This document shows, piece after piece, positions 25,328-33,253 of a stretch of 64,000 nt of DNA (the first letter of the stretch is position 1; every line of letters begins with the position of its first letter). The stretch covers positions 1 through 64,000 of the forward strand of contig NZ_BMQK01000019.1 in assembly GCF_014648075.1 (NCBI RefSeq), written 5' to 3'. A program made the position numbers and the translations under genes. Under the pieces are notes generated by a model. It ran no database searches, was not told the origin of the DNA, and worked only from the letters and a program-made list of their open reading frames with translations. The stretch comes from Streptomyces ruber (GTDB taxonomy: Bacteria > Actinomycetota > Actinomycetes > Streptomycetales > Streptomycetaceae).

Positions 25328-26899
25328 ATGACCCAGCCTTCGTTCCCCCATGCCCCTGCGTCCCGCAGATCGGTCCTCACCGCCCTCGCGGCGCTCGCCG
25401 TACTGCCGCTGAGCGCCTGCTCCTCCTCCGACGGCTCCGCCGCGTCCGCCGAGTCGTCGGCGTCCGCCGCCCCGGCCGACGGCGGCACCCTGCGCTACGC
25501 GGCCACCGGTTCCCCCGCCACCGCCAGCGACGACCCGCACGGCGGCCTCGGCAACGAGTCCGACATCCTGCGCTTCGCCCTGGTCTACGACGTCCTGACC
25601 CTCCCCGGCGAGGACGGCGGGACCCGCCCGCGGCTCGCCACGTCGTGGAAGCCCAACGAGACCCTGGACCGCTGGACCTTCACCCTGCGCAAGGACGCCC
25701 GCTTCACCGACGGCACCCGGGTGCGCGCCGCCGACGTGCTGTACTCCCTGCGGCGCATCGCGGACAAGGCCGCCGAGAACTACGGCCGGCTCGCCGACTT
25801 CGACCTGGACGGGTCCACGGCGCCCGACGAGCACACCGTGGTCCTGGCCACCCGTACCCCGATGGCCGACGCGCCCAGGGCGCTGGAGTCCGTCAGCTTC
25901 GTGGTGCCCGAGGGCACCGAGGACTTCTCCCGCCCCGTTCCCGGCTCGGGTCCCTACAAGGTCGAGGGGACCAGCTCCCGGACCAGTGTCCTGACCCGCA
26001 ACGACGACTGGTGGGGAAAGCGGCCGCACCTGGACCGGATCGAGATCCAGGCCGTCGCCGACCCCCAGGCACGCGCCAACGCCGTCGTCTCCGGACAGGC
26101 CGACGTCGCCGGCAGCGTCAGCCCGGCCGCCGTCAAGAGCGCCGGAACCTCGGCCAGGACGCAGGTGGTGCGCCGGGAAGGCGTCACCGAGTACCCGTTC
26201 GTCATGCGTCTGGACACCGAGCCGTTCGACGACCCCAGGGTCCGCGAGGCCTTCCGCCTGGCGGCCGACCGCAAGGCCCTGGTCGACACCGTGTACCTGG
26301 GCTACGGCAGGATCGCCAACGACCTCCCCACCCCCTACGACCCCTCGACCCCCAAGGACCTGCCCCAGCGCACCCGGGACGTGGAGAAGGCCAGGCGGCT
26401 GCTGGCGGAGGCGGGCCACGAGGACGGGCTGTCCGTCACCCTGCACACCACCACCTCCTACCCCGGTATGGACACCGCGGCCACCCTCTACGCCCAGCAG
26501 CTGGCCGACATCGGGGTCGAGGCCGAGGTGAAGGTCGAACCCGCCGACACCTACTGGACGGCCGTCTACGCGAAGAAGGCCTTCTACACCGGCTACTACG
26601 GCGGCATCTCCTTCACCGACCTCACCCGCGTCGGCCTGCTGTCCGACTCCCCCACCAACGAGACCGCCTGGCGCAGCGACACCTTCGACGACGGCTTCGA
26701 CCGGGCCATGGCCACCGCGGACGACACCGAGCGCCAGGAACTGCTCGCCGGCATCCAGAAGGAGCTGTGGGAGGACGGCGGCTACGTCGTCTGGGGCACC
26801 GGTGACGGACTGGACCTCGCCGCGCCCGGCGTGCGCGGACTGCCCGACGGCCCCGGCTTCCAGCGCATGTTCATCGACCAGGTGTGGCTGGACCGGTGA
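25328..26899 (+). CDS. Opp/Nik-type extracytoplasmic solute-binding lipoprotein
   Basis: 523 residues, SBP family 5 (peptide/nickel/opine). An N-terminal SRRS basic motif, a hydrophobic core and a lipobox LSAC (Cys31) indicate a membrane-anchored lipoprotein, followed by a Ser/Ala linker. The family signature region is visible: DRWTFTLRKDARFTDGTRV, then RAADVLYSLRRI, and later FDDPRVREAFRLAADRKALV. It lies 50 bp after the PKS and overlaps the permease start (GTGA). A member of the same family (CntA) captures metal-staphylopine and others bind nickel complexes, so here it most likely binds the metal-loaded form of the cluster product for re-uptake. Confidence 0.88.
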   Translation: MTQPSFPHAPASRRSVLTALAALAVLPLSACSSSDGSAASAESSASAAPADGGTLRYAATGSPATASDDPHGGLGNESDILRFALVYDVLTLPGEDGGTRPRLATSWKPNETLDRWTFTLRKDARFTDGTRVRAADVLYSLRRIADKAAENYGRLADFDLDGSTAPDEHTVVLATRTPMADAPRALESVSFVVPEGTEDFSRPVPGSGPYKVEGTSSRTSVLTRNDDWWGKRPHLDRIEIQAVADPQARANAVVSGQADVAGSVSPAAVKSAGTSARTQVVRREGVTEYPFVMRLDTEPFDDPRVREAFRLAADRKALVDTVYLGYGRIANDLPTPYDPSTPKDLPQRTRDVEKARRLLAEAGHEDGLSVTLHTTTSYPGMDTAATLYAQQLADIGVEAEVKVEPADTYWTAVYAKKAFYTGYYGGISFTDLTRVGLLSDSPTNETAWRSDTFDDGFDRAMATADDTERQELLAGIQKELWEDGGYVVWGTGDGLDLAAPGVRGLPDGPGFQRMFIDQVWLDR

Positions 26900-27861
26900 T
26901 CCTGCGTCTCGTCGTCCGTACCGCGGCCCTGGCCGTGGCCGCCACGGCCGTGGTCTTCGCGGCGACCGAACTGCTGCCCGGTGACGCCGGGCAGCTCCGG
27001 ACGCCGGGGCGGGCCTCGGCGGAGGACATCGCGCGGGAGCGCGAGCGGCTCGGCCTGGACCGGCCGGCCGCGGTGCGCTACCTCGACTGGCTGTACGGCG
27101 TGGTCCGCGGGGACCTCGGCCGGTCGCTGTCGGGGGGACGGCCCGTGGCGGCGCTGTTCGCCGAGCGGCTGCCCGCCACCGCCGTGCTGGCCGCGGCCGC
27201 GCTGGCCGTCACCGCGCTGCTGACCGCGGCGGCCCTGGGAGTCACGTACCTGCGCGGCGGCCGGGGCGGCTCGGCCGCCACCGGTCTGGCCGCCGTGCCG
27301 CAGCCGGTCCACGCGGCCGTGCTCGGCGCGGTGTTCGCCGGGCTGCTGGGCTGGCTGCCCGCCGTGTCCCTGCTCCCGCCCGGCGCCTCGCCGCTGACGG
27401 AGCCCGAGGTCCTGGTCCTGCCCGCGCTCACCCTCGCCCTGCCCTCGGCCGCCTTCGCCACCGCCCTGCTGCGCGGGGCGCTGGGCGACGCGCTGCGCCG
27501 GCCGCACGTGACCGACGCGCGGCTGCGCGGCCTGCCCGCCCCGCTGGTGCTGCGCCGTCACGTCCTGCCCTTCCTGTACGTGCCGGCGCTCCAGGTGACG
27601 GCGCTGCTGGCGGGCGGTCTCGTCGCGGGGACGGCCCTGGTGGAGACGGTGTTCGGCTACCCGGGCACCGGGCAGCTGCTGGTGTCCGCCGTGGCGGTGC
27701 GCGACGTCCCCGTGGTCCAGGCCGCGGCCCTCCTCCCGGCCGTCGTCCTGCTGCTGGGCATGCTGCTCGCCGACCTGGCCGCCCACCGCACCGCCTCGGC
27801 TCCGCACGCCACGAGGGGCACCAGCACCGCCGTACCGCAGAACGCCGGAGGGAGCCTGTGA
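26896..27861 (+). CDS. Opp/Dpp-type ABC permease, first subunit (DppB-like)
   Basis: The GTG at 26896 overlaps the binding-protein stop and is preferred over an in-frame GTG at 26884. The 321-residue integral membrane protein has an N-terminal TM (about 3-22), then the family-typical extracellular segment LLPGDAGQLRTPG and RERLGLDRPAAVRYLDWLYG with VVRGDLGRSLSGGRPV, five more TM segments, and the cytoplasmic EAA-type loop near DARLRGLPAPLVLRRHVLP. GTALVETVFGYPGTGQLLV is the DppB signature. It pairs with the next permease and the fused ATPase. Confidence 0.88.
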   Translation: MILRLVVRTAALAVAATAVVFAATELLPGDAGQLRTPGRASAEDIARERERLGLDRPAAVRYLDWLYGVVRGDLGRSLSGGRPVAALFAERLPATAVLAAAALAVTALLTAAALGVTYLRGGRGGSAATGLAAVPQPVHAAVLGAVFAGLLGWLPAVSLLPPGASPLTEPEVLVLPALTLALPSAAFATALLRGALGDALRRPHVTDARLRGLPAPLVLRRHVLPFLYVPALQVTALLAGGLVAGTALVETVFGYPGTGQLLVSAVAVRDVPVVQAAALLPAVVLLLGMLLADLAAHRTASAPHATRGTSTAVPQNAGGSL

Positions 27862-28715
27862 CACCCCGTACCGTGCCGGTCCCCGCCGGGGCCGCCTGTC
27901 GCCGTACACCGCCGGTCACCGCCGGGGCCGTCCGCCGTGCGGTGCCCGTCGCCGCGGCCGTCGTCCTGCTGGTGTGCGTGCCGCTCGGCCGGTACGCCGC
28001 CCCGCACCCGCCGGAGCGCACGGTCGCCGCGCCCTGGGCACCACCCGGCGGGCAACACCTGCTGGGCACCGACGCCCTGGGACGCGACGTGCTGTCCCGG
28101 GTGCTGGCCGGCGGCACCCATCTGCTCGCGGTGTCCCTGCTGGCCGCGGCCGCCGCCGTCGTCTGCGGCACCGCGCTCGGCCTCACCGCGGGCTGGACGG
28201 GCGGCCGCACCGCCCGCGCGGTGCGCGCGCTGTGCGACCTGCTGCTGGCCGTCCCCGCCCTCGTCCTGGCCCTGGTCCTGGCCGTCGCACTGCCCGGGAC
28301 CACGGCGGTCGTCGTGGCGGCGGTGCTCAGCGGGGCGCCGCTGACCGCACGGATCGTCACCGCGCAGTGCGCGCACCTGCGCGACAGCGGGCACGTGCTC
28401 GCCGCCGTCGAACGCGGCGAGCGCACATCCGCCGTCCTCGTCCACGAGGTCCTGCCCGCCCTGCGCCGGCTGGTCGCCGCCGACGCCGGACTCCGTCTGG
28501 TCACGGCGCTGCAGATCGCGGCGGCCCTCGCCGTCCTCGGTCTGGGACCGCAGCCGCCCACGCCCGACTGGGCCCTGATGCTCAGCGAGAACCTGCCCGG
28601 AGCCGCGCTCAACCCCATGGCACTGCTGGCTCCCGCGATCCCTCTCGCGGGCTGCGCCTGGGTGTTCGCCGCGGCGGCCCGGGCCGCCGCCCGCAGACCG
28701 GGGGAGACCGGATGA
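27858..28715 (+). CDS. Opp/Dpp-type ABC permease, second subunit (DppC-like)
   Basis: The start overlaps the previous stop (GTGA) and its own stop overlaps the ATPase start (ATGA). 285 residues, membrane-embedded, with about six TM segments. After the first TM comes the DppC-type motif HLLGTDALGRDVLSRVLAGG (residues about 69-88). The coupling loop is around LVHEVLPALRRLVAADAGLR, and the late ALAVLGLGPQPPTPDWALML matches the family LGLG...PxWG/A region. It forms the heterodimeric channel with the product of 26896. Confidence 0.88.
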   Translation: MTPRTVPVPAGAACRRTPPVTAGAVRRAVPVAAAVVLLVCVPLGRYAAPHPPERTVAAPWAPPGGQHLLGTDALGRDVLSRVLAGGTHLLAVSLLAAAAAVVCGTALGLTAGWTGGRTARAVRALCDLLLAVPALVLALVLAVALPGTTAVVVAAVLSGAPLTARIVTAQCAHLRDSGHVLAAVERGERTSAVLVHEVLPALRRLVAADAGLRLVTALQIAAALAVLGLGPQPPTPDWALMLSENLPGAALNPMALLAPAIPLAGCAWVFAAAARAAARRPGETG

Positions 28716-30445
28716 CCGCGCACACGCAGGCCACGGCCGCCGGGGCCGGTGCCACCGAGGCCGCCGTGCCGCTGCTGGCGGCCGGCGGACTGACCGTCCA
28801 GCGGGTCCACGACGAGGTCACCGTGCTGCCGCCGGTGGGTCTGAGCGTCGGCGACGGCGAGGTCCTGGCCGTCGTCGGCGCCTCCGGAGCGGGGAAGACC
28901 ACGCTGCTGCGTGCCCTGTTCGACGTTCTGCCGGACGGGCTGCGCCGTACGGGGGGCACCGTGAGCTGGCGTGGCACGACGGTGCCCGCCGGGCGGGCGG
29001 CCAGACGGTGGCGGCGCGCCCACTGCGGCTGGCTGGGACAGGACCCCGGCGCGGCCCTGAACCCGCTGTGGCGGGTCGACCGCCTGATCGGCGAGGAGTT
29101 CACCGGCGACGCCGCCACCCGCGCGGAACGGGTCGGCACCCTGATGGACCGGCTGGGGCTGGCGCCCGGACTCGGCTCCCGGCGCGCGGGCGAGCTCTCC
29201 GGGGGACAGGCCCAGCGGGTCGCCCTGGCCCGCGCCCTGTGCACCGACCCGGACCTGCTCGTCCTGGACGAGCCGACCTCGGCACTCGACGCCGCCTCCG
29301 CCGACATGGTCGCCGAAGCGGTGCGATCCCTGCGCGGCTCCCCCGGCCGCTGCGTCGTCCTGGTCACCCACGACGCCCGGCTGGCGGCGGAACTGGCCGA
29401 TCGCACCCTCGTACTCGATCCGGTCGCGGCATCCGGATCCGCAAGGACTCCCTCGCGTCCGGGCTTCCGGGCCGGGCGCGCCCCGGATCCGGCTCCCGCC
29501 GTTGCGGGCGCAGGGAAGGACCCCCGCCCGGCCGTCGACGTCTCAGTGCCGGGGGCCGAGCACTCGTCCGCCTTCCCCCGACGCCACGAAGCCGGCCCCG
29601 CGTCCGTCCGCGCGCCGCGGGACAACGCCCTTCCCTACGCCCCGGGCCGGTGCCGCACCGCTGCCGTGTCCGGGCCCGTGCTGTCGGCCCGCGGACTGCA
29701 GCTGCGCACCCCCGACGGCACACCGTTGCTCGACCGCTGCGACCTGGATCTGACGGCGGGCGACTGGCTGGCCGTCACCGGGGCGTCAGGTGCCGGGAAG
29801 ACGACCCTGCTGCACGCCCTGGCCGGCCGTCGCCCGCCGTCGGGCGGTCGGGTGCTGCTGCACGGCCGCCCGCTGCCCGCCACGGCCCGCCTGCGCGACC
29901 GGGAGGCACTGCGCGCGATCCAGCTGGCCGGTCAGGACTCGGCGACCGAACTCAACCCGGCGCACTCGGTCGGCCGGTCGGTGGCCCGGCCGCTGAGAGT
30001 GTTCCACGGCGTGGGCGGACCCGCCGGCCGCAAGCGGGCACGGGAGCTGCTCGCGGCCGTCGGACTCCCCGACGAACTGGCCGGCCGCGGCCCGTCGGCG
30101 CTCTCCGGCGGCCAGCGGCGCCGGGCCGTGCTCGCCCGCGCCCTGGCCGCCCACCCCGACGTACTGCTGCTGGACGAACCCACCGCGGCCCTCGACCCCG
30201 TCTCGGCACGGTCCGTGCTCGACCTGATCGAGAAGCTCAGAAGGGACGGCCTGGCCGTCCTGACCGTCACCCACGACCCGGACACGGCCGCCCGCGCCGA
30301 CCGCGTCCTGCACCTGGCCGGACGCCGGCTGACACCGCGACCGGCCGCACCGCCCGACGACCACCGGCACGACGCCACCGAAGACCCCCACGCCGAACGC
30401 GACGAACGAACGGAGCACCCCGGTGTCCGACCCCACCACGGCTGA
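28712..30445 (+). CDS. ABC importer ATPase with two fused nucleotide-binding domains (DppD-DppF fusion)
   Basis: 577 residues holding two complete ABC domains. Domain 1 (about 20-235): Walker A GASGAGKTT, Q-loop GWLGQDPGAALNP, signature LSGGQ, Walker B LLVLDEPTS, switch His VTHD. Domain 2 (about 330-555): GASGAGKTT, LAGQDSATELNP, LSGGQ, LLLLDEPTA, VTHD. The linker of about 95 residues is Pro/Arg/Ala rich. Opp/Nik/Cnt importers normally use two separate ATPases, so this is a fusion of the pair. Its end overlaps the next gene by 23 bp, placing transport and biosynthesis in one transcript. Confidence 0.9.
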   Translation: MTAHTQATAAGAGATEAAVPLLAAGGLTVQRVHDEVTVLPPVGLSVGDGEVLAVVGASGAGKTTLLRALFDVLPDGLRRTGGTVSWRGTTVPAGRAARRWRRAHCGWLGQDPGAALNPLWRVDRLIGEEFTGDAATRAERVGTLMDRLGLAPGLGSRRAGELSGGQAQRVALARALCTDPDLLVLDEPTSALDAASADMVAEAVRSLRGSPGRCVVLVTHDARLAAELADRTLVLDPVAASGSARTPSRPGFRAGRAPDPAPAVAGAGKDPRPAVDVSVPGAEHSSAFPRRHEAGPASVRAPRDNALPYAPGRCRTAAVSGPVLSARGLQLRTPDGTPLLDRCDLDLTAGDWLAVTGASGAGKTTLLHALAGRRPPSGGRVLLHGRPLPATARLRDREALRAIQLAGQDSATELNPAHSVGRSVARPLRVFHGVGGPAGRKRARELLAAVGLPDELAGRGPSALSGGQRRRAVLARALAAHPDVLLLDEPTAALDPVSARSVLDLIEKLRRDGLAVLTVTHDPDTAARADRVLHLAGRRLTPRPAAPPDDHRHDATEDPHAERDERTEHPGVRPHHG

Positions 30446-31820
30446 CCGCACAGCCGCGTCCACCGACCGGATCACGGCCCTGCTGGCCGCCCACCCCTGG
30501 GTGGCCGATGCCCGACCCGCGCCCGACGGCGGCATCCACGTCGTCCCGCACCCCGACGCCGTGGCGGCCACGCCCGGACCGGGCCCCCTGCTGCGCGAAC
30601 ACCTCGAACAGTGGGCCGAGGTGTACGAATTCGTGTACGAGACGGGTGAGAGCCGGCACGCCGACGACCTGGACCTGTCCGGATGGCGGGCCTCCGACAC
30701 CGGAGCGCCGCTGCCCGAGGCGCACATGCGCGACTGGGTGGAGCGCACCGTGGACCTCGTCCTCGCCCAGCGCCCGCGCCGACTGCTCGAACTCGGCTGC
30801 GGCACCGGTCTGCTCGCCCACCGCCTCCATCCGCACCTGGACGGATACGTCGGCACCGACGTCGCCCAGGTCGCGGTGGACCGGCTCACCGCCGCCGCCC
30901 TGCCCCGCACCGCGTTCGTCCGGGCCGCCGCCCACGAGACGACCGCCTCGCAGGTGCGTGACGCCGTGGACACCGTCCTCGGCCCCGGCACGCGTCCCGA
31001 CTGCGTGCTGCTCAACTCGGTCACCCAGTGCTTCCCCGACCTCGCCTACCTGACGGCCGTCCTGCACGGGGCGCTGGCCGCGGTCGAGGACGGCGGCACC
31101 GTGATCGTCGGGGACAACCGGCACTCGGACTTCCTCCTGGACCACTTCGGCCGGCTGGAGCGGGCGCGCGACCCCGAGGCGGACGAGGAGACGATCGCCG
31201 CCAGGGCCATGGCCGCCGCCGCGGCGGACGAGGAACTGTCCTTCACCCCCGAGGCCGTCCGTGCCGCCTGCGCCGCCCAGCCGCGCCCGGTCCGCATGAG
31301 CGTCCACGCCCGCACCATGGCCGAGGACACCGAGCTCACCCGCTACCGCTATGACCTCGTCCTGCGCGTCGGCCCGCACCCCGACGCGCCCGGCACCCGC
31401 CCGGTGCGCCGCGTTTCCTGGGACGAACGACAGGAGGGCGCACTTCCGGAGGCGGTGCGCACCGCGCTCGACGGTGACGGCCCCGTCGTCCTGCGCGGCA
31501 TCCCCAACGCCCTGCTCCTCGACGCGCCCGGGGCGATGACCCCGTACGCCCTGCGCCGGGCCCTGGACGGGATCGACGCCGCCGTCCTGCTCGACACCGC
31601 CGACCCCCGGATGCTGGCCGTGGCGGCACCGGCGTCCTGCGCCCCCGCCGCCTGCGAGGACGCGCCCGCGCCCACCGGTCCGACCGCCCACGAGCCCTTC
31701 CCCCTGTTCGTCGGCCGCCGCCTGCCCGAGGTGCTGCGCGACCACCTGCGCCGCGCCGAGCCCGGGACCCCGGCACCGGTGATCACCGTGGTCGACGGCG
31801 CCGAGGACGGCCGGTCATGA
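30423..31820 (+). CDS. Stand-alone NRPS-type C-methyltransferase
   Basis: The GTG at 30423 follows a GGAG and lies within the end of the ATPase gene. 465 residues. The SAM-binding motif LLELGCGTG is near 120-128, preceded by an EWSEVYD-like EQWAEVYEFVYE segment and HMRDWVERTVD, as found in the methyltransferase domains embedded in pyochelin and yersiniabactin NRPSs; LLNSVTQCFPDLAYL and GTVIVGDNRH follow. The C-terminal third (about 310-465) resembles the second, structural half of those embedded domains. It is probably an excised copy of the thiazoline-methylating domain that acts on carrier-bound intermediates in trans. Its stop overlaps the next start (ATGA). Confidence 0.82.
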   Translation: MSDPTTADRTAASTDRITALLAAHPWVADARPAPDGGIHVVPHPDAVAATPGPGPLLREHLEQWAEVYEFVYETGESRHADDLDLSGWRASDTGAPLPEAHMRDWVERTVDLVLAQRPRRLLELGCGTGLLAHRLHPHLDGYVGTDVAQVAVDRLTAAALPRTAFVRAAAHETTASQVRDAVDTVLGPGTRPDCVLLNSVTQCFPDLAYLTAVLHGALAAVEDGGTVIVGDNRHSDFLLDHFGRLERARDPEADEETIAARAMAAAAADEELSFTPEAVRAACAAQPRPVRMSVHARTMAEDTELTRYRYDLVLRVGPHPDAPGTRPVRRVSWDERQEGALPEAVRTALDGDGPVVLRGIPNALLLDAPGAMTPYALRRALDGIDAAVLLDTADPRMLAVAAPASCAPAACEDAPAPTGPTAHEPFPLFVGRRLPEVLRDHLRRAEPGTPAPVITVVDGAEDGRS

Positions 31821-33253
31821 CGACGGCGCTCACGGACACCGACCTCACCGGGCTGCCGGGGGTGGCGGACTGGCAGCTCGTACCCGGCGGCCCGCACGGC
31901 ACCCTGCTGGTGGCGGGCCCGCCCCCGGCCGCGGAGCGGCAGCCCTCGCACAGCTCGGTCCCGGGCGGCGACAGTACGGACGCAACGGCCCGCGCGACCG
32001 CCGCCGGTGACGACTCGGTACAGGACACCGATCCGGCCCCGCTCCCCGCGCTGATGCGCCGGCTCGACGAGACCGCACTGCTGACGATGGCCCGCGTACT
32101 GGACCGGACCCGACTGTTCCGCGACGGGCGCGGACACGACGCCGACGAGGTTCTCGCGGCCCTGGCGGCCGCGCCCCGGCACGCCTGGCTCGTACGGCGC
32201 TGGCTGCGCACCCTGACCGCCGAGAACCGGCTCGTCCAGGACACGCGGACCGGCCGGTACCACGGCCTTGAGGTGCCCGACCGCCGCGAGCACGCCCGGG
32301 CGCTGCGCGGCCTCGACGCGGCGTGCCGGGGGCTGGGCTACCCGCCGTCGATGACCCGCTTCTTCCGCGCCGCGGCCGAACGGCTGCCGCTGCTGCTGCA
32401 GGACCGCACCTCCCTCCAGGAGGTGCTCTTCCCCGACGGGCGGACGGACACCGCACAGGGCAACTACCGTGACAGCGCCCCCAGCCGCTGGGCCAACCAC
32501 GCCGCGGCCTCCCTGGTCGCCGGCCAGGCCCGCCACCGGGCCGCGCACGGACCGCTGCGCGTCCTGGAGGCGGGAGCCGGAGTGGGCGGCACCACCGGAA
32601 CCGTCCTGGAAGCCCTCGGCGACACCCCCGTGGACTACCTGTTCACCGACGTCTCCCCGTTCTTCCTGCAAGCGGCCCGGGACGTCTTCGGCGCCCGCCC
32701 CGGGCTGCGCCACGCCCTGTTCGACATCCAGGCCGACCCGCTCGCGCAGGGTCTCGCACCCGCGTCGCAGGACGTCGTGCTGGCGGCGAACGTCCTGCAC
32801 AACGCACGGCACGCCGGCCGGGCCCTGGCGGCCCTGCGGGAACTGCTCGTGCCCGGCGGGCTGCTGGTCCTGGTCGAGTCGTGCCAGGAGCACTACCAGG
32901 CCCTCACCTCCATGTACCTGCTGATGTCGCCCGCGCCCGACGAGCAGGGCTGGTTCACCGACCTGCGGGCCGGCCAGGACCGGGTCCTCCTCACCGCCGA
33001 GGAGTGGACACGGCAGCTGGACGCCGCGGGCTTCGACCCGCTGCCCGTCCTGCCGGCGGACGGGCACCCGCTCGCCGCGGCCGCCGGTCAGCGCGTCGTC
33101 GCCGGCCGCGTCCGCCCCGGCCACGGCAGGCCGGACCCCGACCGGGTCCGCGCCGCGCTCGCCGACCGGCTGCCGCCGGCCGCACCCCTCCCCCGCGTCC
33201 ACACCGTGGACCGCGTCATCCGCACCACCACCCCGACGGGAGCACCCTGTTGA
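31817..33253 (+). CDS. Stand-alone PKS-type C-methyltransferase
   Basis: 478 residues. The SAM motif LEAGAGVGGTT (about 249-259), then DYLFTDVSPFFLQAARD, ANVLHNARHAG and LRELLVPGGLLVLVES are the standard landmarks of PKS C-methyltransferase domains such as MT1 of HMWP1. The N-terminal 230 residues (ALLTMARVL, then NYRDSAPSRWANHAAASLVA) match the helical lid that precedes the motif in those domains. The PKS at 18418 lacks an embedded methyltransferase, so this protein probably methylates its beta-ketoacyl intermediate in trans. Its stop overlaps the TTG start of the next gene. Confidence 0.82.
   Translation: MTTALTDTDLTGLPGVADWQLVPGGPHGTLLVAGPPPAAERQPSHSSVPGGDSTDATARATAAGDDSVQDTDPAPLPALMRRLDETALLTMARVLDRTRLFRDGRGHDADEVLAALAAAPRHAWLVRRWLRTLTAENRLVQDTRTGRYHGLEVPDRREHARALRGLDAACRGLGYPPSMTRFFRAAAERLPLLLQDRTSLQEVLFPDGRTDTAQGNYRDSAPSRWANHAAASLVAGQARHRAAHGPLRVLEAGAGVGGTTGTVLEALGDTPVDYLFTDVSPFFLQAARDVFGARPGLRHALFDIQADPLAQGLAPASQDVVLAANVLHNARHAGRALAALRELLVPGGLLVLVESCQEHYQALTSMYLLMSPAPDEQGWFTDLRAGQDRVLLTAEEWTRQLDAAGFDPLPVLPADGHPLAAAAGQRVVAGRVRPGHGRPDPDRVRAALADRLPPAAPLPRVHTVDRVIRTTTPTGAPC

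Noticed and set aside
21262..25488. 1408-codon minus-strand open frame opposite the PKS, and similar ones at 17449-21216 and 54363-57029
   Set aside because: Same shadow effect over genes with intact catalytic motifs; no ribosome sites or recognisable families.
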